From Pleomorphochaeta sp963678575 (GTDB lineage: Bacteria; Spirochaetota; Spirochaetia; Sphaerochaetales; Sphaerochaetaceae): a DNA stretch of 64,000 nucleotides. The DNA lies in assembly GCA_963678575.2 (NCBI GenBank), contig CAXXHV010000002.1, positions 1,302,001 to 1,366,000 of the forward strand. Direction: 5' to 3'. Below the pieces are notes generated by a model, which worked only from the letters and a program-made list of their open reading frames with translations, did no database searches and was not told the DNA's origin. Every line of letters starts with the position of its first letter. The first letter of the stretch is position 1. The translations under genes and the position numbers were made by a program. This document shows, piece by piece, positions 44,050 to 52,697 of the stretch.

Positions 44050-45216
44050 TTAATCCCTACTAAATAAATCTCTTGTATACACCTTGTCTTCTACGTCTCT
44101 TATATCTTCTGCTAGTCTATTCGCCACAATCACATCAGAGATCTTCTTAAACTCATCCAAATCACTAATCACCTTAGAATTATAAAAATTATCTTCCTTC
44201 AGCGTCGGTTCAAATATAACAACCTCAATACCCTTCGCCTTAATTCTCTTCATAACCCCTTGAATAGCCGATTGTCTGAAATTATCTGAATCAGTCTTCA
44301 TTGTTAATCTATAAATCCCTACAATTTTAGGACTTCTACTAATAATCATATCAGCAACATGGTCTTTTCTGGTCCTGTTTGCATCAACAATGGCACTCAT
44401 TATGTTTTGAGGCACATCCGCATAATTGGCTAATAATTGTTTTGTATCTTTAGGTAAGCAGTAACCACCATATCCAAAAGAAGGATTGTTATAGTGCCTA
44501 CCGATTCTTGGGTCTAATCCAACCCCTTCAATAATTTGTTTTGTATTTAGTCCTCTTACTTCTGCGTATGAATCTAATTCGTTAAAATAAGCTACTCTCA
44601 TAGCAAGATATGTATTAGCAAATAACTTAATGGCTTCTGCTTCAGTTGAACCTGTAAAAAGCATATCAATATCTTCTTTAATAGCTCCTTGAGCTAAAAG
44701 ATTAGCAAACACTCTAGCTCTTTCAGATTCTTCACCAACTACAATTCTCGATGGATGAAGATTATCATATAAAGCTTTACCTTCTCTTAAGAATTCAGGT
44801 GAAAAAATAATATTATCAGTCTCAAACATAGCTTTAACTTTTTCAGTATACCCTACAGGTACTGTTGATTTAATAATAATAACAGCATCAGGATTAATAG
44901 ATAATGCATTAGCAATAACTCCTTCAACTGTTCTTGTATTAAAATAATTCTTCACTGGATCATAATTAGTTGGTGTTGCAATGATAACATACTCAGCATC
45001 TTTGTATGCTTCAAAGTTATCTGTAGTTGCTATTAAGTTTAATTCTTTTGTCGCTAGATATTCTTCAATTTCTTTATCAATAATAGGTGATTTCTTATTA
45101 TTGATCAGCTCTACTTTCTCCTTGATAATATCTAAGGCTATTACTTCATTATGTTGTGCCAACAGGATTGCATTTGATAATCCAACATATCCTGTTCCCG
45201 CAATTGTGATTTTCAT
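44050..45216 (-). CDS. ugd: UDP-glucose 6-dehydrogenase
   Basis: The 388-residue enzyme has the NAD-binding GTGYVGLSNAILLAQ, the substrate-binding STVPVGYTEK and FSPEFLREGKALYDN, and the catalytic cysteine in YGGYCLPKDTKQL. It oxidises UDP-glucose to UDP-glucuronic acid, which would give an acidic sugar for the surface glycan. A GDP-mannose or UDP-ManNAc dehydrogenase is a possible alternative, but the length and motifs fit UDP-glucose best. It lies upstream of the heptose genes in the same direction. Confidence 0.88.
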   Translation of the reverse strand: MKITIAGTGYVGLSNAILLAQHNEVIALDIIKEKVELINNKKSPIIDKEIEEYLATKELNLIATTDNFEAYKDAEYVIIATPTNYDPVKNYFNTRTVEGVIANALSINPDAVIIIKSTVPVGYTEKVKAMFETDNIIFSPEFLREGKALYDNLHPSRIVVGEESERARVFANLLAQGAIKEDIDMLFTGSTEAEAIKLFANTYLAMRVAYFNELDSYAEVRGLNTKQIIEGVGLDPRIGRHYNNPSFGYGGYCLPKDTKQLLANYADVPQNIMSAIVDANRTRKDHVADMIISRSPKIVGIYRLTMKTDSDNFRQSAIQGVMKRIKAKGIEVVIFEPTLKEDNFYNSKVISDLDEFKKISDVIVANRLAEDIRDVEDKVYTRDLFSRD

Positions 45217-45339
45217 TGATTGCTTCCCCCCCTTTATTCAAATTGTAATAAATCTACAATATTTCAAATTTCAAAAAACATATACTCTAACATCGAGCAC
45301 TAATAATGATAAATTAACAAAGTTTAAATTCCAAACAAA

Positions 45340-45678
45340 TAGCCTCAACTGGCTCTTCAATGCATAGAATGTATTAAGAATCCCAACTGTGAAAGAACTG
45401 CTAATTTCCAAGCGAGAACGAGCAGGAAGGTCAGCTTCATATGTAAGTCTAATTTCATTCATATCAAGCATTTACATAGCATGAAGAATTGCCGGATGCA
45501 GAATATCATCTATCTCAGTTATACGTGCTATTTTTAAGTATGACAATTCCGTAAAGTAATCAAAAAATCTAGGGAGATGTCTTACATTAACATAGCAATA
45601 TTTATAAAAAATAGTTGAAAGAACTGCTCCACCAACCTCTTCAAAAAATGGAGACATATCCATTCCACCACAAAAATC
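45340..45678 (-). pseudogene. GHMP sugar kinase pseudogene (heptose-kinase-like)
   Basis: The minus strand reads DFCGGMDMSPFFEEVGGAV, NVRHLPRFFDYFTELSYL and DDILHPAILHAM, then an in-frame stop at about 45472. It continues with IRLTYEADLPARSRLE and ISSSFTVGILNTFYALK. This is the first third of a GHMP kinase of the group annotated as heptose-phosphate or sugar kinases. The ATP loop, normally SGLGSSS, is degraded to SRLEISSS, the extreme N-terminus is missing and the C-terminal two thirds are absent. The remaining gap around it (45217-45339, 45679-45705) shows no gene. Confidence 0.7.
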
Positions 45679-45705
45679 TCATTTTAATAATTGTTTGTGT
45701 TATTA

Positions 45706-46896
45706 TCATGAATTTTTTCCTATCAACTCCATAAATTGTTCTAGCGGAATTCTATTGCTATATTTATATTTGTATGTATTTTCTTTGTACTGTTTTAGCA
45801 ACTCAGGGGTCAAAGCTACCTTTTCTAATGCCTCCAATAATCCATAATCAGTATTATCACATACAAACCCAATGCATTTATCTCTAACTATTTCTATCGC
45901 AGATACTGTATTAGTAGTCACAATTGGCAAATTCAAAATGCAGGCCTCATCAAAAACCATTGGTGCTGCTTCATGATAAGATGGAACCAGGAGAAAATCA
46001 GCATTAACCATTAATCTATATGGATTTTTTTGATTACCATGGAATTCAATGCAATCCAAAAGATTATACTCATCAATTGATAAAAGTAGCTCTTCGGGAG
46101 CGTCTTCTCTATATCCACCTATAATATGCCACTTGAATAAAACATTTTTATCTTTTAAATTTCTCAACGCCTTTATCACTCTCATATGACCCTTTTCTTT
46201 TCTTATGCGTGCTACAGTCACAAAATTTAAAACATCGCTATCATAAATGTATGAATCCTCTTTTGATAAAGAAATTATCCTATCTATATTATTACAGTTA
46301 TAAACAATACATGTTTTATCAGTTAATGCTGGCTCCTCATCTGTGAAAATCTTTTTTACACTTTTGGAAACGGCAGCTATCTTATCAAACTGACTGTAGA
46401 TTCTATGACTGTATGCATCGTTAATTCCATAAGTTGCATAATCACAATGGATAAACGCAATTTTCTTCTTTGCCTTAATGTTATTCAGTACAAACTCATT
46501 GCATCCGCCATACAAGCTATTAATTGGGCCTGATTGTGAGCATGAAATAGCAACGTCATATCCGCCATATTTATATGAATTTGCGCAGATTATTTTATAG
46601 GCCAACCCATGTCCAAATATTTTACAGACCCCACCTAGAAAAAACCTTAACAAACTGTATCCCAAGCCAAAACTCTTTGATTGACTCTGTGAAATAGCAA
46701 TGAGCTCTGCGACTCTTCCACCCGGAATAATTTGCACGTTTTTTGGCACTAAAGTTTTATCTTCAGTCTTAGAATGAAACAGAATTAAATCAATTTCTAA
46801 ATTTTCCTGTAAATTCAACTCATTAAATAAATTTTCAATTGATGTGGCTATGCCACCAGTATTAAGAGATGTCATCACAAAAGCTAGTCTTTTCAT
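45706..46896 (-). CDS. Glycosyltransferase family 4 protein
   Basis: The 396-residue protein has the GT-B fold of GT4 enzymes: an N-terminal SLNTGGIATSIENLF loop, and a C-terminal nucleotide-sugar domain beginning LNFVTVARIRKEKGH, with VPSYHEAAPMVFDEACILNL as the donor-binding EX7E region. It adds a sugar to the growing glycan at the cytoplasmic membrane face. Donor and acceptor are unknown. GAGGTAA precedes the ATG. It is followed downstream by the kinase pseudogene and ugd. Confidence 0.88.
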   Translation of the reverse strand: MKRLAFVMTSLNTGGIATSIENLFNELNLQENLEIDLILFHSKTEDKTLVPKNVQIIPGGRVAELIAISQSQSKSFGLGYSLLRFFLGGVCKIFGHGLAYKIICANSYKYGGYDVAISCSQSGPINSLYGGCNEFVLNNIKAKKKIAFIHCDYATYGINDAYSHRIYSQFDKIAAVSKSVKKIFTDEEPALTDKTCIVYNCNNIDRIISLSKEDSYIYDSDVLNFVTVARIRKEKGHMRVIKALRNLKDKNVLFKWHIIGGYREDAPEELLLSIDEYNLLDCIEFHGNQKNPYRLMVNADFLLVPSYHEAAPMVFDEACILNLPIVTTNTVSAIEIVRDKCIGFVCDNTDYGLLEALEKVALTPELLKQYKENTYKYKYSNRIPLEQFMELIGKNS

Positions 46897-46906
46897 CTTT
46901 TTTACC

Positions 46907-47542
46907 TCATAAATTGTATTTATTATATTTCAGTCCAAATATTTTGAGTTTTGAGCCAACAACAGAAAACCCATACTCTTTGAAATATGATTCAACATTG
47001 TTGCTTGAATGTCTCAGTTCAGTTGATATCTTTCCTCCGGCCTTTTTTACACCCATTATACTTGAATAATTGTAATCATAGCAATAAATGATGCAATTAT
47101 TTGAATCACAATTATTGGCCATCCAAGTTAGAAGTGTCGGATAATAGCCTTTTCCTCGGCATGATTCCCTTGTCACAAAATCATACAAAATAGAAGTATC
47201 ATAACAATCTGCATTAATTACTATATCTATTTCAGCTATCCAAAATACTCCACGTGTAGAAACCCATCCGTATGAAACCCATTTATTGTCTTTGATAGCC
47301 AAAACCATATATGATCCCGTTTCAAATCTATTCTTACAATCTTTGTTTATCAAATGTTTAAGTGTTAAACCCTGACCGTCAGAAAATGCCACTAATTCTT
47401 CAAAACTATTAATTCTCTTATATTTTAAATCGGCATTATTCATAAACTCTTGGTTCTTATTGATTTGATAAAAAATAAGCGTTGAAGTTCTTGATTTTTT
47501 ATATGCATTAACCTTTTTAATCGCTATACTAAGCACTGACAT
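46907..47542 (-). CDS. GNAT-family acetyltransferase
   Basis: The 211-residue protein has a C-terminal GNAT domain with the acetyl-CoA loop ESCRGKGYYPTLLTWM and a following strand CIIYCYDYNYSSIMG. The N-terminal part (about 1-70) is unassigned. Its ribosome site AGGAGATGA lies inside the last codons of the flippase gene, so the two are co-translated. Such enzymes in glycan loci acetylate amino sugars or sugar-linked amines; the substrate is unknown. Confidence 0.75.
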   Translation of the reverse strand: MSVLSIAIKKVNAYKKSRTSTLIFYQINKNQEFMNNADLKYKRINSFEELVAFSDGQGLTLKHLINKDCKNRFETGSYMVLAIKDNKWVSYGWVSTRGVFWIAEIDIVINADCYDTSILYDFVTRESCRGKGYYPTLLTWMANNCDSNNCIIYCYDYNYSSIMGVKKAGGKISTELRHSSNNVESYFKEYGFSVVGSKLKIFGLKYNKYNL

Positions 47543-47546
47543 TTAC

Positions 47547-49085
47547 TCATCTCCTCAAAAACTTCTTAGCAATATATTTTATATCATTTTTATTAACAAC
47601 CCCAAACAAAGCTGCCAAAGAAAAATAAATTATGCAGGCAACAATGACAACTATTAATAATGCAACAATTTGAGGCATGTAGAAAATTAGCAAGTTAAAC
47701 AATAAATATGTCGGAACAATCATAATTACGCTACATAAACAAATCTTCAGGAATTGAATAAAAAACTTTCCAAGAGGGAACTCTTGGTTTTCCTTAATAA
47801 ACTTCACAAATAGTATTATAGTAGATACAATTATTCCTAAGCTTGTAGCCATAGCCAACCCATTAACACCCATCCATCTTGATAAGACAAGATTGAAAAC
47901 AATGTTAACCGCAACAGCAACAAAACCCACATACATACAGAATTTTGTCTTTCCGTACGCATAGAAATATGATTGAACTATGACTCTAATTCCATTCGGA
48001 ATGATATAGATAGCGTAAAAAAAAAGTATTTCTACAGTAGTTTGCGTTTGTGTACTATCAAAATTCCCTCTTTCATAAAGGTTTTTTACGATAGGTTGAG
48101 CAAAACAGATTAGCCCGATCATTGCGGGAACTAAAAGCATAAGAGCTTTCTCTAATCCTTTAAATATTTCGTCTACAACTAATTCTCTTTTTCCTGCAGA
48201 AGCATGTTTTGTCGCTTCAACAAAAACAATAGAATTAATTGATACCGCAATTACAGTATGAACAATGGTCACAATTGTATTTGCGTATGTCAATAAAGAA
48301 ATGCTACCAGATGAAAATGTAGAAGCAATAGTACGATCTATAATTACATTAATTTGATCTACGCCTAAGCCAATCATAATCGGCAAAGATATTTTTATAA
48401 CTCTCGCAATATACTTAGATTTAAAATCTACATGTGGATAAAAATGGAATCCTCTCTTACTTGAAGCTATTACAACTATGATCCATTGAGTCATTGTTGC
48501 TAACAAAATACCTATCGGCAGAAAAACATCATTTACTTTTGCCGCTATAATACATGAACTAATCTCCACAAAGCTTAAAGCAATACCAATAATTGAGGGT
48601 GAAAAATAGTCACCGTTAATTTTTAAATAGGAGCTAAAAACACCCACCATTCCCACAAAGTAAATACTAAAAATACTTATTCGAAGGAATGTTGCTGTGA
48701 TATTTGCTGTGCTTTCATCGAATCCACTGGCAAAAATAAAAACAATCGGCCTAGTAAAAATAAGCGTGAAAACAACGATTATTGAAGAAATTATAATCAA
48801 TATCGACAGTATGTTTCCAGTAAAGTTATTTGATTCCTTATAACCTTTTTCTTCTTTAATCTTCATAAAAACAGGTGTAAAACTTACACCTATTGAAGTA
48901 CTAACCAAAAGAAAAAGAATGTTTGGAATAGATTGTGCTAATAGATAGGCGTCGCTGATTGAACCGGCTCCATAAAAATATGTTAGCACCATTTGACGTA
49001 CAATTGCTATTATTTTGGCAAGCATTGTCAAAGATATTACCATTGACGTATTTGCGCCGCATGATTGTTGTCTTGGTTTATTCAT
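47547..49085 (-). CDS. MurJ/MviN-family lipid-linked glycan flippase
   Basis: The 512-residue membrane protein has about 14 predicted segments and the MVF-type start MLAKIIAIVRQMVLTYFYGAG and SDAYLLAQSIPNILF. Most Wzx flippases in glycan loci are of another branch; here a MurJ-like protein takes that place, between polymerase and transferases. It probably moves the undecaprenyl-linked repeat unit across the membrane. The chromosome is expected to have a separate murJ for peptidoglycan, so I do not assign the gene name. Confidence 0.85.
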   Translation of the reverse strand: MNKPRQQSCGANTSMVISLTMLAKIIAIVRQMVLTYFYGAGSISDAYLLAQSIPNILFLLVSTSIGVSFTPVFMKIKEEKGYKESNNFTGNILSILIIISSIIVVFTLIFTRPIVFIFASGFDESTANITATFLRISIFSIYFVGMVGVFSSYLKINGDYFSPSIIGIALSFVEISSCIIAAKVNDVFLPIGILLATMTQWIIVVIASSKRGFHFYPHVDFKSKYIARVIKISLPIMIGLGVDQINVIIDRTIASTFSSGSISLLTYANTIVTIVHTVIAVSINSIVFVEATKHASAGKRELVVDEIFKGLEKALMLLVPAMIGLICFAQPIVKNLYERGNFDSTQTQTTVEILFFYAIYIIPNGIRVIVQSYFYAYGKTKFCMYVGFVAVAVNIVFNLVLSRWMGVNGLAMATSLGIIVSTIILFVKFIKENQEFPLGKFFIQFLKICLCSVIMIVPTYLLFNLLIFYMPQIVALLIVVIVACIIYFSLAALFGVVNKNDIKYIAKKFLRR

Positions 49086-49092
49086 ACATAAT

Positions 49093-50157
49093 TTACCTCA
49101 TAAGTGTAGCACCTTTATTAATTTCAAATCTATAGTAATTCGTATAACTAGAAACAGCACCAAGTGAAAACTTGTATCTTTCGTTACCGTTTGTTAAATC
49201 AAATAAAATGCTTCGATTATCATCTAATATTGTCTGAAATACATTCGTTAACAAGAGCATCCCTGGAGAGTACCTGTCAAAGTCATCGTTGATGGAAACT
49301 TGCATAATGCAAAGTTCATCATTATTTTTCTTTAATCCAAAACAATACGCAGCAACAATATTGTCTATTTTGTATACACCTAAGAAGGTCCCTTTGGCAT
49401 ACCCCATGACTTCGGAAATAATATTATATTTTTTTTTTCTATATGCTCTTACTCTTTCAAAAAACCAATTCTTAAGGCCATCATTTCCTTCTTTTTTGGT
49501 TTTGATTATTCTACGCTTTTCATATAAAGTTAATAATTCTAGCTTTAATCCAGTTGGAATTACTTGTTCTTCATAAATGGCGAAAGCTGTTGAATGTTCA
49601 TCCTTCTTAACTCGATTATTCGCAGTTCTAATATTTTGCCTTACACTTTTACTTAGTGACTTAAAGTATTCATCATATGATCCACTCAAGGTTATGGATG
49701 CGCATTCGTTATCTTTATATGGTTCAATCCCATTAAGCTCAGCCCATTTTGATAGTGGAGACTCTTTACGTATTTGCAAAAAAGAAAAAGATGTTACTGA
49801 AAATTTTTTAGCAATAGAGTCTATTAAAAACTGTATGTCTTCACTTTCCACATTTTCGGAAAAATAGACTAAGTCATGATAATCTGTTTCTCCTCCACTT
49901 CCAATAAAAAATACACCTTTACTTCTTCCCGTTGTTTTCACAAAAAAATGTCCACCTAAAACAGTCATTCCACATCTTATAACATGAACTCCGATATACG
50001 GAATCTTTGAATGTTGTGTAATATGTTCCTTATACAGACATTTCTGCCACATTTCATACTGAAAGGGTGAATTAATTGAAACATCAATTGCCTTATTATC
50101 AATTCCCCGATAAAAATCACCTATATTCTTAAAAAACTTAATCTCTCGTTCTTCCAT
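49093..50157 (-). CDS. BioF2-like/FemAB-type acetyltransferase-domain protein
   Basis: The 354-residue protein has a C-terminal GNAT-fold domain of the BioF2-like (CelD) type, with LSKSVRQNIRTANNRVKK before it and YSPGMLLLTNVFQTIL followed by FDLTNGNERYKFSLGA. Such proteins often occur in exopolysaccharide loci and transfer acyl or aminoacyl groups. The precise reaction is unknown. It lies 7 bases upstream of the flippase gene. Confidence 0.7.
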   Translation of the reverse strand: MEEREIKFFKNIGDFYRGIDNKAIDVSINSPFQYEMWQKCLYKEHITQHSKIPYIGVHVIRCGMTVLGGHFFVKTTGRSKGVFFIGSGGETDYHDLVYFSENVESEDIQFLIDSIAKKFSVTSFSFLQIRKESPLSKWAELNGIEPYKDNECASITLSGSYDEYFKSLSKSVRQNIRTANNRVKKDEHSTAFAIYEEQVIPTGLKLELLTLYEKRRIIKTKKEGNDGLKNWFFERVRAYRKKKYNIISEVMGYAKGTFLGVYKIDNIVAAYCFGLKKNNDELCIMQVSINDDFDRYSPGMLLLTNVFQTILDDNRSILFDLTNGNERYKFSLGAVSSYTNYYRFEINKGATLMR

Positions 50158-50171
50158 TTTTCACCATCCCT

Positions 50172-51086
50172 TTATTGCGTTTGTACTAACCTTCGTTTTA
50201 AGTAACGTACGCTTTTCTTAAATAAAAAGGAAGCACGATTGATCCACGATTTTTTCAGCAGGTACTTCATATCAATAGCAACTTTTCCATCACATTCATT
50301 ATAAGTATGAATCCCACAATACTTATCTCTTTGGGAATCACAAAAATCTTTAAGCCACATAGCTTGCAACTCTGTTTCTTTTTCTATAATTTTTGCATCA
50401 TAAAAAACTATGCCTTTTCCATAATCTCCATTCGTACAGTTCTGACCAACTCTAATGATTTTGTCTTCTTCAAAAATCAATCTACCAGCATTTCGATTTC
50501 CATATTCCGAAAAGTCTTTAATCTTCTTCTTATCTATAAGATTAAAGTCAGAATCAAGAGTCAATATGTAATTCTCAACGCTACACGAATCTCCAACAGA
50601 AGTATGAAGCACGACCTTAGAATAATCGTTATTAAGTACAATTGTGTCCACTGCAGGAAACTCAGAAGCTATTACCTTATATAATGACCATTTTTCTGGA
50701 AATCGTTCGGCTTTATAGATTTGAATACAGTTTGCTGATGAAGATTCAGGTATGATAAATAAGTTTCCATTGTGTTCAAAAATAAAAGGGAAAGATAAAT
50801 GATAATCTTCCTCAATAGCAATGTGAGTCTTTCCTAGACTATAGTCACTATTTACAATCCTGTATGCAATAACACCTTTTTTTGTTTTTCTGTCATATCT
50901 CTCATAAAAAAGATATTGAATACCCTCGTGCTTAATTAAAAAAGGATCTGCGCCCCAGTATCTATCTAATTTTTCTTGTGCAATTATCATTTTTTGTGGA
51001 TTTGTTTTATCATAAATCATAATATCCCACATGATTTCATAATTCATTTCTTCATGATAATGCTCAAGTATTCTTCTTAGTTTCAT
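50172..51086 (-). CDS. Beta-propeller-like protein of the GIPC-transferase N-terminal type
   Basis: The 304-residue protein has ADPFLIKHEGIQYLFYERYD, HLSFPFIFEHNGNLFIIPES and a C-terminal basic segment. This matches the domain found at the N-terminus of plant glucosamine inositolphosphorylceramide transferases and in bacterial glycan loci, related to five-bladed propellers of the GH43 type. The domain has no catalytic role that I can name. It overlaps the upstream glycosyltransferase gene by 23 bases, suggesting coupled function. Confidence 0.65.
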   Translation of the reverse strand: MKLRRILEHYHEEMNYEIMWDIMIYDKTNPQKMIIAQEKLDRYWGADPFLIKHEGIQYLFYERYDRKTKKGVIAYRIVNSDYSLGKTHIAIEEDYHLSFPFIFEHNGNLFIIPESSSANCIQIYKAERFPEKWSLYKVIASEFPAVDTIVLNNDYSKVVLHTSVGDSCSVENYILTLDSDFNLIDKKKIKDFSEYGNRNAGRLIFEEDKIIRVGQNCTNGDYGKGIVFYDAKIIEKETELQAMWLKDFCDSQRDKYCGIHTYNECDGKVAIDMKYLLKKSWINRASFLFKKSVRYLKRRLVQTQ

Positions 51087-52227
51087 TCAAAAATCTCTCT
51101 ATTTCCTGGATATTATTATCAACATTAAAATAAGATGATCTATTCTTAGCTTTGCACTCATATATATCTCTTAACTGTGGTTTATTTAAGAAGTTTTTCA
51201 TTGCCTTAATAATAGCTTCTTGGCTATTCTCAATTACATAACCAAACTCATTATTGCCAAGTATTTCAGGTATTGATGCTGTTTTGCATGATATAACCGG
51301 TTTTCCAATAATTAATGCCTCACATAAAGCAGTACTGTATGCTTCTGTTTCTGAAGGATAGATAACTACATCACATTCCCTAACATAAGGATAAGGATTC
51401 ATCTTATTACCAAAGAAAGTAACATTTTTTAAACCTAGTTCTTCTGATAAGCCAACCATATCATCATAAGTATCCCCGCTTCCAACTATATTCAAAGAAA
51501 AGTTATATCCTTCTTCATTAAGAAATTTAGTGCTTTCAAGAAGCCTTTCTATTCCTTTTCCACTTGAGATTCTAGTCATGCAACAAAAGGTAAATTTATT
51601 ACCCTTTTTATAGGGTATATCTTCTTCTGATCTAACTCTTATATCATAAACATCTAATACATTATACAGTACACGAATTCTAGATTCATCATATCCCCAC
51701 CGTTCAATAAAACCCTGTTTACAGGCTTCTGAAATACACACAGTGCTGTCAACTTTGCCGATATTTTTCTTAAAAATTTCTTCTTTAGTGCGCCCTTTCC
51801 TAGTCTTTGAGTAAACTTCAATAACTTGTTTCTCGATTGGATTAGTGATAGGCGAAAAATCTTTGTGGCTCCAAAATACTTTTTTACATTTTGCTGCTGT
51901 TAAAACATTAAGATTATTCCCCTTAAAGTCAATCGCAATATCATATTGAAACTTAATTATAAATTGGCGAATCATCCATTTTGGAAGTTTTTCCCTTAGC
52001 ACCCCATAAGCATAGCGTATGTATTTGTTCCTATGCTTTGCCGGATTGTTGCGATAAACATGGCGGATAGTAACACCATCAGGTATTAACGCTTCGTATT
52101 CTGAGTTTTCTTCAAATGCCAATATTTCAAATTTATATTTTTCTAAATCGATGTGCTTAAGAATATTTCTTAGAACAGTAGATACGCCACCACTATCTAT
52201 CACATCCATGATGATTAATGTTTTCAT
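51064..52227 (-). CDS. Glycosyltransferase family 4 protein
   Basis: The protein of about 387 residues has the N-terminal GT4 loop DVIDSGGVSTVLRNILKHI and the C-terminal domain beginning TFCCMTRISSGKGIERLLES, with YPSETEAYSTALCEALIIGK as the donor-binding region. GGAGA lies six bases before the ATG at 52227; the frame is open to 52242 but that ATG lacks a ribosome site. It follows the acetyltransferase pseudogene, whose end overlaps its leader. Confidence 0.88.
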   Translation of the reverse strand: MKTLIIMDVIDSGGVSTVLRNILKHIDLEKYKFEILAFEENSEYEALIPDGVTIRHVYRNNPAKHRNKYIRYAYGVLREKLPKWMIRQFIIKFQYDIAIDFKGNNLNVLTAAKCKKVFWSHKDFSPITNPIEKQVIEVYSKTRKGRTKEEIFKKNIGKVDSTVCISEACKQGFIERWGYDESRIRVLYNVLDVYDIRVRSEEDIPYKKGNKFTFCCMTRISSGKGIERLLESTKFLNEEGYNFSLNIVGSGDTYDDMVGLSEELGLKNVTFFGNKMNPYPYVRECDVVIYPSETEAYSTALCEALIIGKPVISCKTASIPEILGNNEFGYVIENSQEAIIKAMKNFLNKPQLRDIYECKAKNRSSYFNVDNNIQEIERFLNETKKNT

Positions 52228-52641
52228 TAGAGTTCTCCACATTTTGATACTTTTTTATCCGTGCTGGTACTCCCCGACGATTGCGAATGGAGGAACGTTA
52301 TTTGTCCTCACTGCACCAGCAGCAATAATCCCATCCCGATGTATGAGCAATTTTTCAGCATTAGCCAAAATTATGGCCCTTGCACAAATTCAAACATCAT
52401 CTTAAATAATACCTTTGTTATGAGTAATCCCTTACCGATTCATAGGAATATCAATCCGCTCTGTATTATGATTAATTGGATTAATTATAACTTCTCTTGC
52501 CATCATTATATTATTATTAATTATAACATTTTGTTCTACTACACATTTTTCACCAATTCCAGAGTTATCACAAATCTGCAAATTAAACTGAAAATAGAAC
52601 CTCTGCTCACTAATATGTAGTATCACCACGTATTTAAACAC
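52228..52641 (-). pseudogene. Hexapeptide-repeat acetyltransferase pseudogene
   Basis: The minus strand reads GIGEKCVVEQNVIINNNI, then after stops and a frame change CARAIILANAEKLLIHRDG, IIAAGAVRTNNVPPFAIVG and, one frame over, VPARIKKY. This is the left-handed beta-helix and C-terminal loop of a WcaF/CysE-type sugar acetyltransferase (usual pattern GARAIIL...GAGAVVTKDVPPYAIVGGNPAK). At least three stops and one frameshift make it non-functional. It fills the 455-base gap between the glycosyltransferase and polymerase genes. Confidence 0.75.
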
Positions 52642-52697
52642 ATCTGTTAAAAAGGAAAGGTTTATATTATGTTAAAAATTTCCTAGCTAGAATCCAT

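Noticed and set aside
45271..45663. Two small hypothetical genes after ugd
   Set aside because: Both are consecutive parts of one GHMP kinase, in the same frame and separated by a stop codon, so they are a pseudogene.
49289..49867. Plus-strand frames of 95 and 96 codons opposite the BioF2-like gene
   Set aside because: They are antisense shadows of a well-supported gene, with no ribosome sites or recognisable domains.
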